Shown here piece by piece: positions 23,474 to 34,118 of a DNA stretch of 64,000 nucleotides. The notes below the pieces were generated by a model. It ran no database searches, was not told the DNA's origin, and was given only the letters and a program-made list of their open reading frames with translations. Source of the DNA: Apostichopus japonicus (Eukaryota > Echinodermata > Holothuroidea > Aspidochirotida > Stichopodidae); the NCBI RefSeq assembly GCF_037975245.1, contig NC_092578.1:19011321-19075320 (forward strand). Direction: 5' to 3'. How positions within the stretch are numbered: the first letter of the stretch is position 1; every line of letters begins with the position of its first letter. The translations under genes and the position numbers were made by a program.

Positions 23474-24883
23474 GAGTTCTTTGGCCTGGACATTGCCCTG
23501 TTACATGTCTGAATGAACTTGAGTTGCCCTCTTAGATCTGGTGAAGTTTATAATAAAAAGAAAACGAACAATCATTAGGGCTATAAAATAACTGATTCCC
23601 CGAGCTGTTGAAGTGTTTGACGGTTGGTCGACGGTACAAGTTTAAATGTTTACTTGGAAGTCATTAACGTTTGTTTGTCTTTGGTAAAGAGGGGCCTCGG
23701 TTACCATAGAAGACTCCTGCTACTTAATAGTCGTGATTATAAAAAACTGAATGCAGAGAAACGATATAAAGAGAACTTGGTAGGTTATTGCTCTCGTTTA
23801 ATGGCTGTACAATTGTAAATCTGGGCGTGTTCATGGAAGGCTGACGGAACCTCTACTCGCTTCACATTTTCATGTTACTTCTATCTTGCACTTGTTTCAG
23901 GTGCTGGATAAGCAAACTTCCATATTACATACAAAGCAGATCTCTAGCTGAACGTGGAAGACATTGAAGGTTAGTGGTTTTAAAATATCAGTTTAATTTT
24001 TACATATTAGTTATTTTATTTTCCCTGTCCTTGTGATATTATTGTTTTAAAGTCATTATTCTTGGTATATTTGAAGAGAAAAAAACAAAACACAGAGAAC
24101 GTTTTATGGTCAATTCTGTAATTCCTTAACATTGAAAAAAGTTGCTATTAATTAGTTTTGAATTCATTAAGTATAACAGCAATTGATATGTACAGTTGAA
24201 AGATTTTCTCGCGAAGATCGAAAAAAAAATGCCCCCTTGGACAATTATGGATGGCTACTTAATTAAATACTAATAAGAGGGTTTTTCCATACGGATCATA
24301 AAACTTACGGTCGTAAATTGTGACCATGAAGAGAATTTCAGAGATTCAGACTAGCATGTTGTGCTTAGACGAAGTAATTCTGTGGAAGGTCACAGAAAGA
24401 CGTACAATATGAGTGCATCTCGATGGTCGGAATGTGCAAAGCCCTTAATTCATGTTCATAAAATGAATGTATAATGTTCCACAGATGTTGACAAATGTTA
24501 TTAAAAGTTGTTATACAGTGGAATTTCCTGAAAAAAGGGATTAATATACAACCGTTCTCAAACATTACCCAAAAGCCTATAATTTTTTGGGGTGAAATTA
24601 CTTTACTCGTTACATAAGGTTAAATGGTGTTTTGACATTATTTAGACTGTTAAAATCTATTCTTGAATATTTTGCAATTCGCAAGGTCTTGTGACCTGTC
24701 TCTATCAAGCACGTAGTACACGATGGAATGATCAAATATTTGTTTAAGTAATTACAGTTAATTGCTGTTTGGAATGCCGTCTACAGACGGCTTTAATTGT
24801 TGCTTGTCGTGTAATTACTAAACTTGAATTACGTCAGTCCGTTTCCCTTGTCCAATCTCATCGTCGCGATTTGTGTCGGAGTT

Positions 24884-24897
24884 GTTGCCATGGAAAC
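24884..24897. promoter_or_regulatory. X-box (RFX) motif
   Basis: GTTGCCATGGAAAC differs from a symmetric RFX X-box at a single base. It lies in non-coding DNA with AT-rich homeodomain-like sites around it. Confidence 0.45.
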
Positions 24898-25812
24898 ATT
24901 TTGATAAAATTAAAGCAAAGAAAACATATCCACCCAGCACAGGTTACTTTTAAAGCAGTCCTTGAAGGATGTGATGTAGACTAAATTCCAGTGCTTAGTA
25001 CATGATAACGACCATTTTTTGTTGTACTTTCCTTGTTCGTAATATGATAAGAAATATTTGTATCAATTCTTCACCTTGGATTCTGTACAGAGCTACTGGG
25101 AACTTGGTGGTTGGTCTTGTGTGTTATTTGACCAATGTAAGATTCAATGATTTAGACATACAAGGAATCAGTGAGATTCATCCTCCAATTTCAACCATGC
25201 ATACGCAGCGTGGCGTATTGTCTATATTAATAGAGGGCAATATCATTCCGACCTATCTAGGTTTGCGAAACTTGGCAAATTGCAGTCTCTGATTGGCCAA
25301 TCATTAACCCTTACCGTGAGTCAATCACTAGTGGTGTATACCATTTTGTTTCGTTCGTAATAATTACAGACGAAATCCTTGAAACATATCTGAAGTTAGT
25401 CAGATTACCTTAATTACCTTAAGCTCCTTGATTTTTGTTTTCTAATGCACCATTTTGATTTGGCAAACTCCAGAAATGGATTCCTGAACTGATCAGTCAC
25501 TCGGGTGTTTTGTATGCAAGATCATCGGCATGTTTGCATGTAGTACATTGCTTTAAATGTTAGTATTTTCACGTGATCATGTTAATCTGATGCAGAGATC
25601 TGTAAACATTAGAGATCAGGTTCATTAGAACTAATATGACAGCGCCCTCTATTAAATGCTGGAAAGCTCCATTGATGTTTATACACTGTTCTGTAATGGA
25701 CTCAAATGGCAACATCCACTCACTTTCAGAGGGCCTAAACTAAAGCACCAGTTCTAAACGATTGATAAGAAATCTGTGTTGAACAGCTAGTCTTTTACAC
25801 ACCTTCCAACAA

Positions 25813-25909
25813 CATGCATGAGCACATGCATGAGCACGTGCATGAGCGCGTGCATGAGCACGTGCATGAGCACGTGCATGAGCGCGTGCATGAGCACGTG
25901 CATGAGCAC
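25813..25909. repeat. 12-bp minisatellite, 8 copies, with CACGTG E-boxes
   Basis: The unit CATGAGCACGTG is repeated in perfect 12-base register. Two copies have GCGCGTG and the first has ACATG. Four units carry a full CACGTG E-box. Long alternating purine-pyrimidine runs (GCACGTGCAT) make it prone to Z-DNA. The His-Glu-rich frames on both strands follow from 12 being a multiple of three. Confidence 0.95.
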
Positions 25910-26519
25910 AACATAAATACGGAAACATCTCCACAGAAAGAGAAATATCCAACTTCATATATTTTTGCCATAAGATACAAGTGTAGGGAAACTCTTGATA
26001 ATTAACTCTTTGCATGTGAATATGAAAGTCTTCATTTGGGTAATAAGATTTCAGAACCAATTATAATCTTTAATTTCATCCACTTCTTAAAATAGATTAG
26101 GGTGTTGCCATGAACTGATAAGAAAAACATGGAATCTGACCATTTTGTAGATTGCATTCTGGGCGGTAGTCCAACCTTAATTTGACTGTCAAGTAATATT
26201 TTTGATGGCTCTTTAAATTACGGCCACACCCATTTGAGTATTGAAATTAGCAAAAAAATTGTTATAGATCTGCCAAAAAAATTGCCTGTAATTATCACAA
26301 ACTCTTAGTGTATTCACCTGACTTTTTGTTGTTGTAGTTTCTGAATCAGATATTCAGGCACTGTTTTTCACATTTTTATTAAAAATACCATAATTTGCAA
26401 ATCTAATTTTCATGTGGTAAATTTTATTAAATTTTCTACAATCGGTATATACACACAAGGACAAAGTAGTAATTTACCAAACAAGCTCTAGGATATCTGA
26501 TAAGTGCATTACTATATAT

Positions 26520-26690
26520 ATAAATATGTATAGCTAGATAGTAAGATCGATATAAATATATATATCAATGTAGATCATATTGATATATAGATTTATAGGT
26601 ATATAGATATATAGATTTATAGACATATAGATATAGATAAATAGATATAATTTAATAGATATAAATGTATCTGGAGGGTTCTGATCTATA
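26520..26690. repeat. ATAGAT-type AT-rich low-complexity block
   Basis: Imperfect tetra- to hexanucleotide repeats of ATAGATAT and ATAGATTT run directly up to the TATAG array. Confidence 0.85.
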
Positions 26691-26717
26691 TCTGTTGTAT
26701 TTGAGTTTTCTGTAAAG

Positions 26718-27115
26718 TGTGTTCTGTAGTATAGTATAGTATAGTATAGTGTGTTCTGTAGTATAGTATAGTATAGCATAGTATAGCATAGTATAGCATA
26801 GTATAGTATAGCATAGTATAGTATTGTGTGTTCTGTAGTATAGTATAGTGTGTTCTGTAGTATAGTGTGTTCTGTAGTATAGTATAGTATAGTGTGTTCT
26901 GTAGTATAGTATAGTATAGTATAGTGTGTTCTGTAGTATAGTATAGTATAGTATAGTATAGTATAGTATAGTATAGTGTGTTCTGTAGTATAGTATAGTA
27001 TAGTATAGCATAGTATAGTATAGTGTGTTCTGTAGTATAGTATAGTATAGCATAGTATAGTATAGTGTGTTCTGTAGTATAGTATAGTATAGTGTGTTCT
27101 GTAGTATAGTATAGT
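26718..27115. repeat. TATAG pentamer array with a recurring spacer
   Basis: Runs of (TATAG)1-9 are separated by the constant 12-mer TGTGTTCTGTAG, which occurs about eleven times. Some pentamers are CATAG. The pattern is a higher-order array built from spacer plus a variable number of pentamers. The 171-codon Tyr-Thr-Leu-rich minus frame across it is an artefact. Confidence 0.95.
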
Positions 27116-29017
27116 TATTAATAGAGCAGATTATATGTGTGATTAACTTTATCAGTTGTGATTGCATTGGGTTATTAGGAATTATTTAAGACAACACTTT
27201 TATAAGAAGACCAAACAAAGTTACTTCTTTAGGTACACATAGTAAATTATTGCAGAAGTAGGTTCTTATCAGTTAAGTGAGATCAGATAGTTGTTTCTGT
27301 GTTTTATTGTACACTAAAATGGTGATAACTTAATTATCTCCTTTAGGCTGTCATATGATAAGATTGCAAAAACTGCTTTCTGTATAAAAGTATTTTATAT
27401 TAGCTCAGAGTTATTAAAGATTAAAATTGACAATGATGAGTGCTCCAGCTGCCTTTAATTGGTTCATAAATTGCGAGTCCTGATCGTAAAAGAATGAAAT
27501 ATGACGCCCCATGACCACAGCAGGGTTTTAAATATCTGGCCCCAGAGATGGGGGATTGATATTCAGCTGTGCTTATCAATGTCCTAATGCTGTCATAGCA
27601 TACAACAGACAAAGACGTCACACTCGAGAGTATTCGGCTTCTCCTGGAAATCAGATCTAAAAGTAGGGTTGAGGAAATAAAAGGCTAGGCCACCTGAGGG
27701 TGTTCTAGTTTGAAGAACTAGAGTGTAGAAAATGTAGATGCATTTTAAATGCAAGTCTGTCATGAATAATGTCATTCTAATACAAATAATGATATACTGC
27801 CCTCAATTTTGTAAGTAGGTTATTATTAGTAAGTTTTTCAGAAGTAATTATTGAAGTAGTGAATCTGAAATTTATTTGGAATCGACAGTTTGAAAATGTA
27901 TCATTCAGAGTTTGACCAATTGTAAATCTAATTTTGAGAAAAATCTCGGTAAGGTTTGAAAAAGTTGACATGAAATATATTATAATTGATATTAAATGTG
28001 CGGTCAGCAAACCAAATTGGTCCCATGTACTCTTTAGGGCCCATGTACCATTTAGGGCCCATGTACTATTTAGGGCCCATTTACTCTTTAGGGCCATTTG
28101 TCAATGTTTTTTTTTTCTTTTTCAAATACAGTCCACTAATATTCTCAAAGTTAACTCTGTCCAATTGAATTCAAACAAAATATTGTCTTCACCATGCAGA
28201 GAAAGGGGGTCCAAACGGCCAAATATCAAGAATGGGTCGCCCAAGCCCAACCGTGGTTGGCGATTGGGGACAACGGGGCTCTGTTGCATCTTGGATAAGC
28301 CACTGATTTGTTCCTGTTGGTTAATAGCTGTTGGTTTTAGCTGATCTGTGTTCAATGTTATTCTATACTGTTTAGTCAATATTATAAAATGTATTAAATA
28401 GTTGTAAAATGTCCACAAATTGAGACCTTTCATGAGACAGATATATCCTTTAATGTCCATCTTGCAAACAAAGACATATTTGTCATATTTTTTGCATTAT
28501 GGTAAAGACTAAAATCGTTACATAATTAAGACGTCAAATTAAGAAAAGAAAAGAAAAGAAAAGAAAAAGAAACTTATCAAAGATATATGCAATAATTCAT
28601 AGTTTATACTTCAAGCACTTACTAATTTATTCACAAAGGACTGTACAATTGTAATAAACATTTAAAGTAAAATTTAGTTAAATACATTTGTCTTGGATGC
28701 AAGTATTACTTTGGAGTCACTAATTGAGTCACTAATGAGAGAACTGTTTCACTTCAGTATTTATTTTGGAAAACAATATACTTTATATCAAGTCAGATAT
28801 ATGCTGAAGCTCTCAGAGCTTTGAGTTATTATAATTATAATTGTGATGATTATGATTTTTCTATTGCTGTTGTAATCATAAAAGGGAAAGTAAAAATTAA
28901 ATTATATTTAATAACAGTAAAAGATTTGTGATTGACAGTTGCTAGGAAGGTTATAAATTGAAAAAGGTTGGGCCACTTGTGTAATGTTTTACATCTGTAA
29001 ATATTCATTCCTTACAG
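27116..29017. other. No gene supported
   Basis: AT-rich with one small 18-bp array (28020-28096) and an AAGAA microsatellite at 28542-28571. Open frames here are artefacts of the 18-bp unit or short chance frames. Confidence 0.45.
28020..28096. repeat. 18-bp minisatellite, about 4 copies
   Basis: The unit GGGCCCATGTACTCTTTA is repeated with minor changes (ACCATTTA, ACTATTTA, TTACTCTTTA). It gives Leu-Gly-Pro-Met-Tyr-like repeats in plus frames. Confidence 0.9.
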
Positions 29018-29133
29018 ACAGAACTTTTGTCAGTAATCAATGCAGTGTATGTCATCTGCAGAAACTGTTTATCCAAGACAAAAGGGTGGAGAAGGTGTCA
29101 AAGATATTTGAAACGTCACTTTCCATAGCTTAG
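29018..29133 (+). CDS. Candidate terminal exon, unidentified
   Basis: A good acceptor (ATTCATTCCTTACAG ending at 29017) is followed by two bases and then an open frame to TAG at 29131-29133. It includes NQCSVCHLQKLFIQDK and a helix-like tail EKVSKIFETSLSIA. A single CxxC pair is present with no partner pair, so no zinc-binding domain can be claimed. A second frame from the same acceptor is also open, which lowers confidence. No upstream exon was linked. Confidence 0.25.
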
Positions 29134-30066
29134 GATAATAGATCTCGGGGAAATGTTTCCATATGCGTAGATCAGTTTCATGTGATGATGCTATGTTAGG
29201 AACCGTTAAATTTTACAAATTTTGAAACTGACAGATGTCTGAAGTGACATCGATGCCCTGTACATTTCTTGAAAGGTGTGTGAAAAGATTTATTTATCCA
29301 TTAATGAGTAGTTTTAGGAAAAATGTTAATCCACGTGGTATGCCAGGCATTTGGATGTGTGGTGTATCACACGTGCATGCTTGTTTCTTCAGTTTGAGGT
29401 TTGCATCCATGGTGAACCTGCCATTTTTTTTCCCTGTTAAAAATGATTGCTCGATGACAGTTAAGGCCCCAGCTGCTATGAATCATTTTAATAGCAGTCA
29501 GAGATGTTAGAGTTCACATTATAGCGGAAATTTAAAATATTTTATCATCTATATCAGCTAATTTATCACATCTGTTTAGAATACTTTTAAAATCACGTTT
29601 TTTTGTTAATAAACATCCCAAGTAATATACAGATCTTCTTATTGTGCAATAACATTTATATATAGACTTACTTTGGCAGGGTGTAAAAAATATCTTTAAT
29701 GCAACTCCAAAGATGGTTAAACCTTAGATCTGTTCAATTGTATGATGGTGTCACCTGTGTGTTTGGTTGTAAAAGAAACCGCAAGGTGTTTCCAGGGATT
29801 AATTTTGATATTTAAAAATAGTTTCTTTCATTTATTTTAGACTCTTGTAATTCATGCCACTTTATCTATGGAACAGTTATTAATAAACATAAGGTAAGGA
29901 TAAATTTAGACCTTAAGAATTCTCTTTGGTAGGACGTACAATTTAAATCTGCCCATGTTATTTGTACCATTCTTGTACCTGTTCGATAATCGAAGGGTTA
30001 TAGAGTAACATGACAGTTTGCTGATTGCACATTGTGGGGAAGACTAAATCCTAATCTTCATTGCAG

Positions 30067-30334
30067 GCTCAAAGAATCTGTAACATTGCTCGGAGGTTCA
30101 CCTAAAATGTGTAAATCTCACAGCTTTGATTCCTTGCTTAGAAGGGAAGATGGTTGTGCTTTTAGTACTTGTGTGTTCATGATGTATGCTCACCACACCT
30201 CTCCTTCCTGTCTCCTATTAATACGTACTCCGATCTACCCTAGCCTAAGAACTGGAAGTTACATTCTTGCACTGCGCCTCGTCTCTGAGGTCATTCTCCT
30301 CCTCTTTCCGAATGTGTATGCCTGCTTGCATTGA
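30067..30334 (+). CDS. Candidate exon, unidentified, Ser-rich start
   Basis: A very good acceptor (pyrimidine tract ending CTTCATTGCAG at 30066) opens a frame of 88 codons to TGA. The first 30 residues, with LKESVTLLGGSPKM and SHSFDSLLRRED, look like a Ser-phosphorylation-type linker. The rest is hydrophobic and less convincing, so a real exon might end earlier, though no strong donor is visible. Incoming phase is two bases. Family unknown. Confidence 0.28.
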
Positions 30335-31930
30335 GGTACTGTATCCCATAAATGAGACATTGTACATACCTGACACCAGTTGATATATATGCATGATCCA
30401 CATTTAGTACAAGAGCCTTATACTCTTTGGTAGGCCTACTGGTCAAAGGTCAGTAGAATTAAAATATTGCAAGGCACCAAGATAAAACATCATTCAGATT
30501 CCTTTTGTGTATCAGTACTGGACAAGCTACACCACTCAGATTTGTGTTTCATGTGTAGTCAGAAAATTGCAAGAGACAAAGTTGTAATATGTGCACTTAA
30601 TAAAATATTACATAATTAAATAAAGAAAATAAAAAATATAAAGATACACAGGTTAAATAAATGCTACAAATAGTATCAAATAATTTTGTAATTGTAAAAG
30701 AATCAGAATGTGATTCTACTATTCAAGGATATTTAGGCCTCAACTTGGACACTTTAACGTCGACCATACACTAGTTTTGATCTGCTGTTAATGTCTCTTT
30801 GGTATTGATTCATCTCGAGGCCCTTAGTAACATCTTCCGCACTCCACTTTGTAGACAAATTTCTGAGAAATAGCTCGTTTCTTTTTTTTCCGTCCAGTTG
30901 CTATGGAAACGGTTTTCAACAAAGGCATACCTTTTACCTATTCATAGAAATTGTCAGATGTAGCGGTTTGACTGTTTACGAGAGTCAGTGTTGCAACATT
31001 CCTATGATCAAAGCAGCCACTGCTGCGTAGTAATTCGTTTGTTCTTTGGAATGTCTATCATGACACTGACGACCTTCCTGAAATGATTTTATGCAAAACA
31101 ATCATCTTGTGACATTCTTAATTGTTTATAAAGATGTCCTGAAAAGCCTTGAAAAACATACATGTTTTTGTTCTCATTAAAGCAGTTTTTTTTTTCATTC
31201 CATTCGGTCTCCAATTTCTGGCAACTGATATTCTTCCAACATTATTTGAAATGCTATTTGAATCGGACCTTAATTTTGCCGCATTTCGGTCCCATCCAAA
31301 TGTGACTAATATAAGTGGGAAAAGTAATTAACTGCGTAAAAGAAAGGAAACCTCCCTGAAAGCATGCTCTGTAATTTTAGTCCACGAAATATCACAACAT
31401 GATCAAGTGATGACGTTAATGTTAGACCTTACACAAGCTGGTGTTCAAACAAAGAATGAAAGATAAGGTCTGTTCAACTTTGGTTGATATTGATCACGAT
31501 CAGGATGATGATAACGATCAATGATGATAAAATAAACATTTATCAATGTATACATATCCACTCAAAAGAGTGCTTAAGGCCAAAACTGGAAAAGAAAGAA
31601 TTAAAAAGAGGACCCACTTAAACAGATAAAAATAGAAGGGTTATAGGATGACATTAAACATCCTTTAGTCATTGTGTATAAAGCTTTGAGTCTTTTCTTT
31701 AGAGTTATACTGATACTTGGAGTTAATTATCTGATTTCATGAGTTAATTTTATATTCTAATTACGTGCATGATGCTCTCTCTGATGTCAAAGACGTTTCC
31801 TCCCACACCCAACACATGCTCTCTTGTTTCTTGTAGGAGGGATGTACAAATTATTGGATCTAAGATTAGGATGTTATAAAAAACAAATCAGTCTATGCTA
31901 AAATGATTAATGGAAAAGAGCCACTTGAGG
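30335..31930. other. No gene supported; one X-box motif
   Basis: AT-rich. GTTGCTATGGAAAC at 30897-30910 is an RFX-like X-box. GATGATGATAA low complexity lies near 31505. Nothing else is definite. Confidence 0.45.
30897..30910. promoter_or_regulatory. X-box-like (RFX) motif
   Basis: GTTGCTATGGAAAC keeps both RFX half-sites with a two-base spacer. Motif match only. Confidence 0.4.
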
Positions 31931-32025
31931 AGAAATTTATGGCTAGAACCAGGGATTTGAACCAATGACCTCTGGTTGGAACCCAGGGGTCGCTGGTTCA
32001 AATCCTGTTCAATCATAAATTTCTT
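31931..32025. repeat. Inverted repeat of a tRNA-like (B-box) sequence
   Basis: The left arm reads AGAAATTTATG...AACCAGGGATTTGAACCAATGACC. The right arm is its near reverse complement, with GGTCGCTGGTTCAAATCC and CATAAATTTCTTC. Both arms contain a B-box form GGTTCAAATCC in opposite orientation. The centre is TCTGGTTGGAACCCAG, itself partly palindromic. This looks like two head-to-head tRNA-derived fragments or a foldback element. Confidence 0.7.
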
Positions 32026-32191
32026 CAATCTTTTCCATTGTCTAAAATTCCCCAGTCAGTTTTTCCATTTTTTTGATGTTCTAAAAGATTAATGATGAGT
32101 AATTATGTTCAGTTAACTTGTTTTAGCAGGTAGAGATCTCTTAGACTAATCCGTGTTCAGTCATGTGTCAGTCAGGATCCCTAAGAGAAAA

Positions 32192-32388
32192 ACAAGCTTA
32201 ATTCCCTCGGTCCAGAGGTCCCGAGTTCGAGTCACTGCAAACTAATGTATGTCGTCCAGTTAAAGAGTTGTTGACAATTCATAATCATGGACGTTAAATA
32301 TGAATGTAAGAGACTGACTTCAGTCAGCTTGCGGCTTTGATAAGCCAATGATGTCTTCTTCGCGAGTTCCTGCTTGCAGGAGGATCTA
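32192..32388 (+). mobile_element. SINE family A, copy 2 (with tRNA-like head)
   Basis: It matches the body of copy 1 and copy 3, ending CTTGCAGGAGGATCTA and an AT-rich tail. Upstream it keeps a tRNA-like head: AAGCTTAATT (degenerate A box), CCTCGGTCCAGAGG (anticodon-arm-like) and a B box GAGTTCGAGTC (32223-32233). About nine bases seem missing between A box and anticodon arm relative to a tRNA. The hairpins GGCTT-TGAT-AAGCC and TCCTG-CTTG-CAGGA are intact. Confidence 0.8.
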
Positions 32389-34025
32389 AATATACAATAC
32401 AATTCCAGAATGCAACACACAGATGTAATATGTAAGGCTTCCACCAAATATAAAACTCTGTCTACCTAAAGTGCAGAGGGGATGAAGAGGATGTATTTGA
32501 CTACAACTATGGGAAAGAAGGGTAATTGGGGGGAAGGGGGTTGGTGTAGCCGATATAAGGGTGCGGATGGGGGGGGTAGCCTTTCTATAGGGATATGGAT
32601 TTGTGAGTCGAATTCATAACATCTACTGTATGTATGGAGACAAGCTAGGCACAAGTTATCACAAATACTTCTCTGGAGACAATAACAATGTTGCATTTTT
32701 TACGTGGCTGATTTATGCTTTGTTTTTGACCAATAAACTACGTCTTATTAGGGTCTATTAAATTGTGGTGTAATTTCCCGGAATGTGCCAAAATGCACTT
32801 TGGCTGTGAACTGTTCTCACCTGTGTTGCATTTTTGCTTACTGTACGAATCCCACGGTGTATATATATTCGTCAAACGTTATTTTTACAACTCTGATGTA
32901 TTATTGTGTTTATGACCATGAGATCCTAGGAACTCCCAGGAATATTAAACATGTTAGGAACTCGTTGGGCCTGGTTATTCAAGAATTATACGTTACATTT
33001 GTTCCAAATGTTGTTTATAGGATCAACATTTTTGGGGCGTTTCTAATGATTATTATAACATTGCATTTACTGTTCTGCTTTACCAAATTTGTTTATTAGC
33101 CTATCAACTGTCAAGATGATACTAAACAAAAAGTTGCTTTTCACTGTCATTCACACCTTTCCAAAATAAGTGGGGCGATAATATTCCACTCGGAAACTGT
33201 AATAAAATAGCAGAAATTGTAGATGTTTATTTAAGTTGCATTTTACATCAAGTAGTCAATAAATTAGATTAAATTAAATCAAATAGATCATAACAATAAA
33301 CTGATCAGAGTCAACACATCTAAGGTGATTGTAATAAAGTTGACATTTAAAAGAAATTAGAGGAGCCTTACTACCACCTAAGTGAGCAATTTAAAACAGT
33401 TTGACTTGTAAGCTCTGGAGCTTTCTCAAGCAAAGTTGCCAAAGAGATGCTATGTGATTGTCGGACCATATATGTCACTGTCCACATGGATAGTACATGG
33501 CCCCGGTAAAAATAAGTGGTCAAACAAACAACGTGAGGGCGACAATTATGAAGATAATTACAGTACGATCTAGCTTCATGGCTAAACCTATCAAATCCAT
33601 TGACATTTAACTGTTGGGAATAATTAGATATAAAATGTCAGTAGATCGGATCTGAATGGAGTCACTGTTGGTTCATTATTGTGGCTGTCATACATATATA
33701 TGGTTTCATTTTTTGCTTGTCCTAGCTGCAGAACTGACTGGACAGTGTCCTGGCAAACGAGACCACAATCCCTTAATATTATAAGGTGAAGAGCCTTTTT
33801 TGAGGTTGTATAATAGAAAAGACACCTGTTTGTACTTTGAAGAGGATTTTTGTAGTAGATATTAAGATATTTGGCAGTTTTACATTCATATTTTATGACT
33901 AAATATGGTAGAGAGTCAGAAGAGCATGCCACTGGCATTTATACCTTCTCTACAGTACTTTACTTTGTGACCTGTCACTCTTATCTTTTCCATGATTTAT
34001 TACTCCCAAAAAGCTATTAAAGGAG
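32389..34025. other. No gene supported
   Basis: The plus frame 32785-33099 is hydrophobic at its end but has no recognisable fold. The minus frame 33624-33938 is unassigned. A G-rich block lies at 32525-32578. Confidence 0.4.
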
Positions 34026-34029
34026 TATG

Positions 34030-34113
<84 letters not shown>
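34026..34113. repeat. (TA)n microsatellite, about 88 bp
   Basis: Alternating TA with one TTTATAT interruption near 34051. The Tyr-Ile frames across it are artefacts. Confidence 0.97.

Positions 34114-34118
<5 letters not shown>

Larger units (their letters stand above)
21456..25812. other. Long stretch without a supported gene; possible regulatory DNA
   Basis: Contains a poly-C block (22687-22722), a 36-base poly-A (23434-23469) and an X-box at 24884. A splice-like segment lies at 23901-23969 (strong acceptor, GTTAGT donor) but has stops in all frames. The part 24700-25400 has several TAATTA/TTAATT sites around the X-box and could be an enhancer. No protein-coding support. Confidence 0.4.

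Noticed and set aside
23901-23969. 69-base exon-like segment with excellent acceptor
   Set aside because: All three frames contain a stop. It could be a non-coding exon, but nothing supports transcription.
25740-26060. His/Ala/Arg-repeat frames on both strands
   Set aside because: They arise from the 12-bp minisatellite; no start, splice site or flanking coding sequence supports them.
26652-27167. 171-codon Tyr/Thr/Leu-rich minus frame
   Set aside because: It is a by-product of the TATAG pentamer array and its spacer.
32206-32240. tRNA gene suggested by a B box
   Set aside because: The A box is degenerate and bases are missing from the D-arm side; it is the head of SINE family A copy 2.
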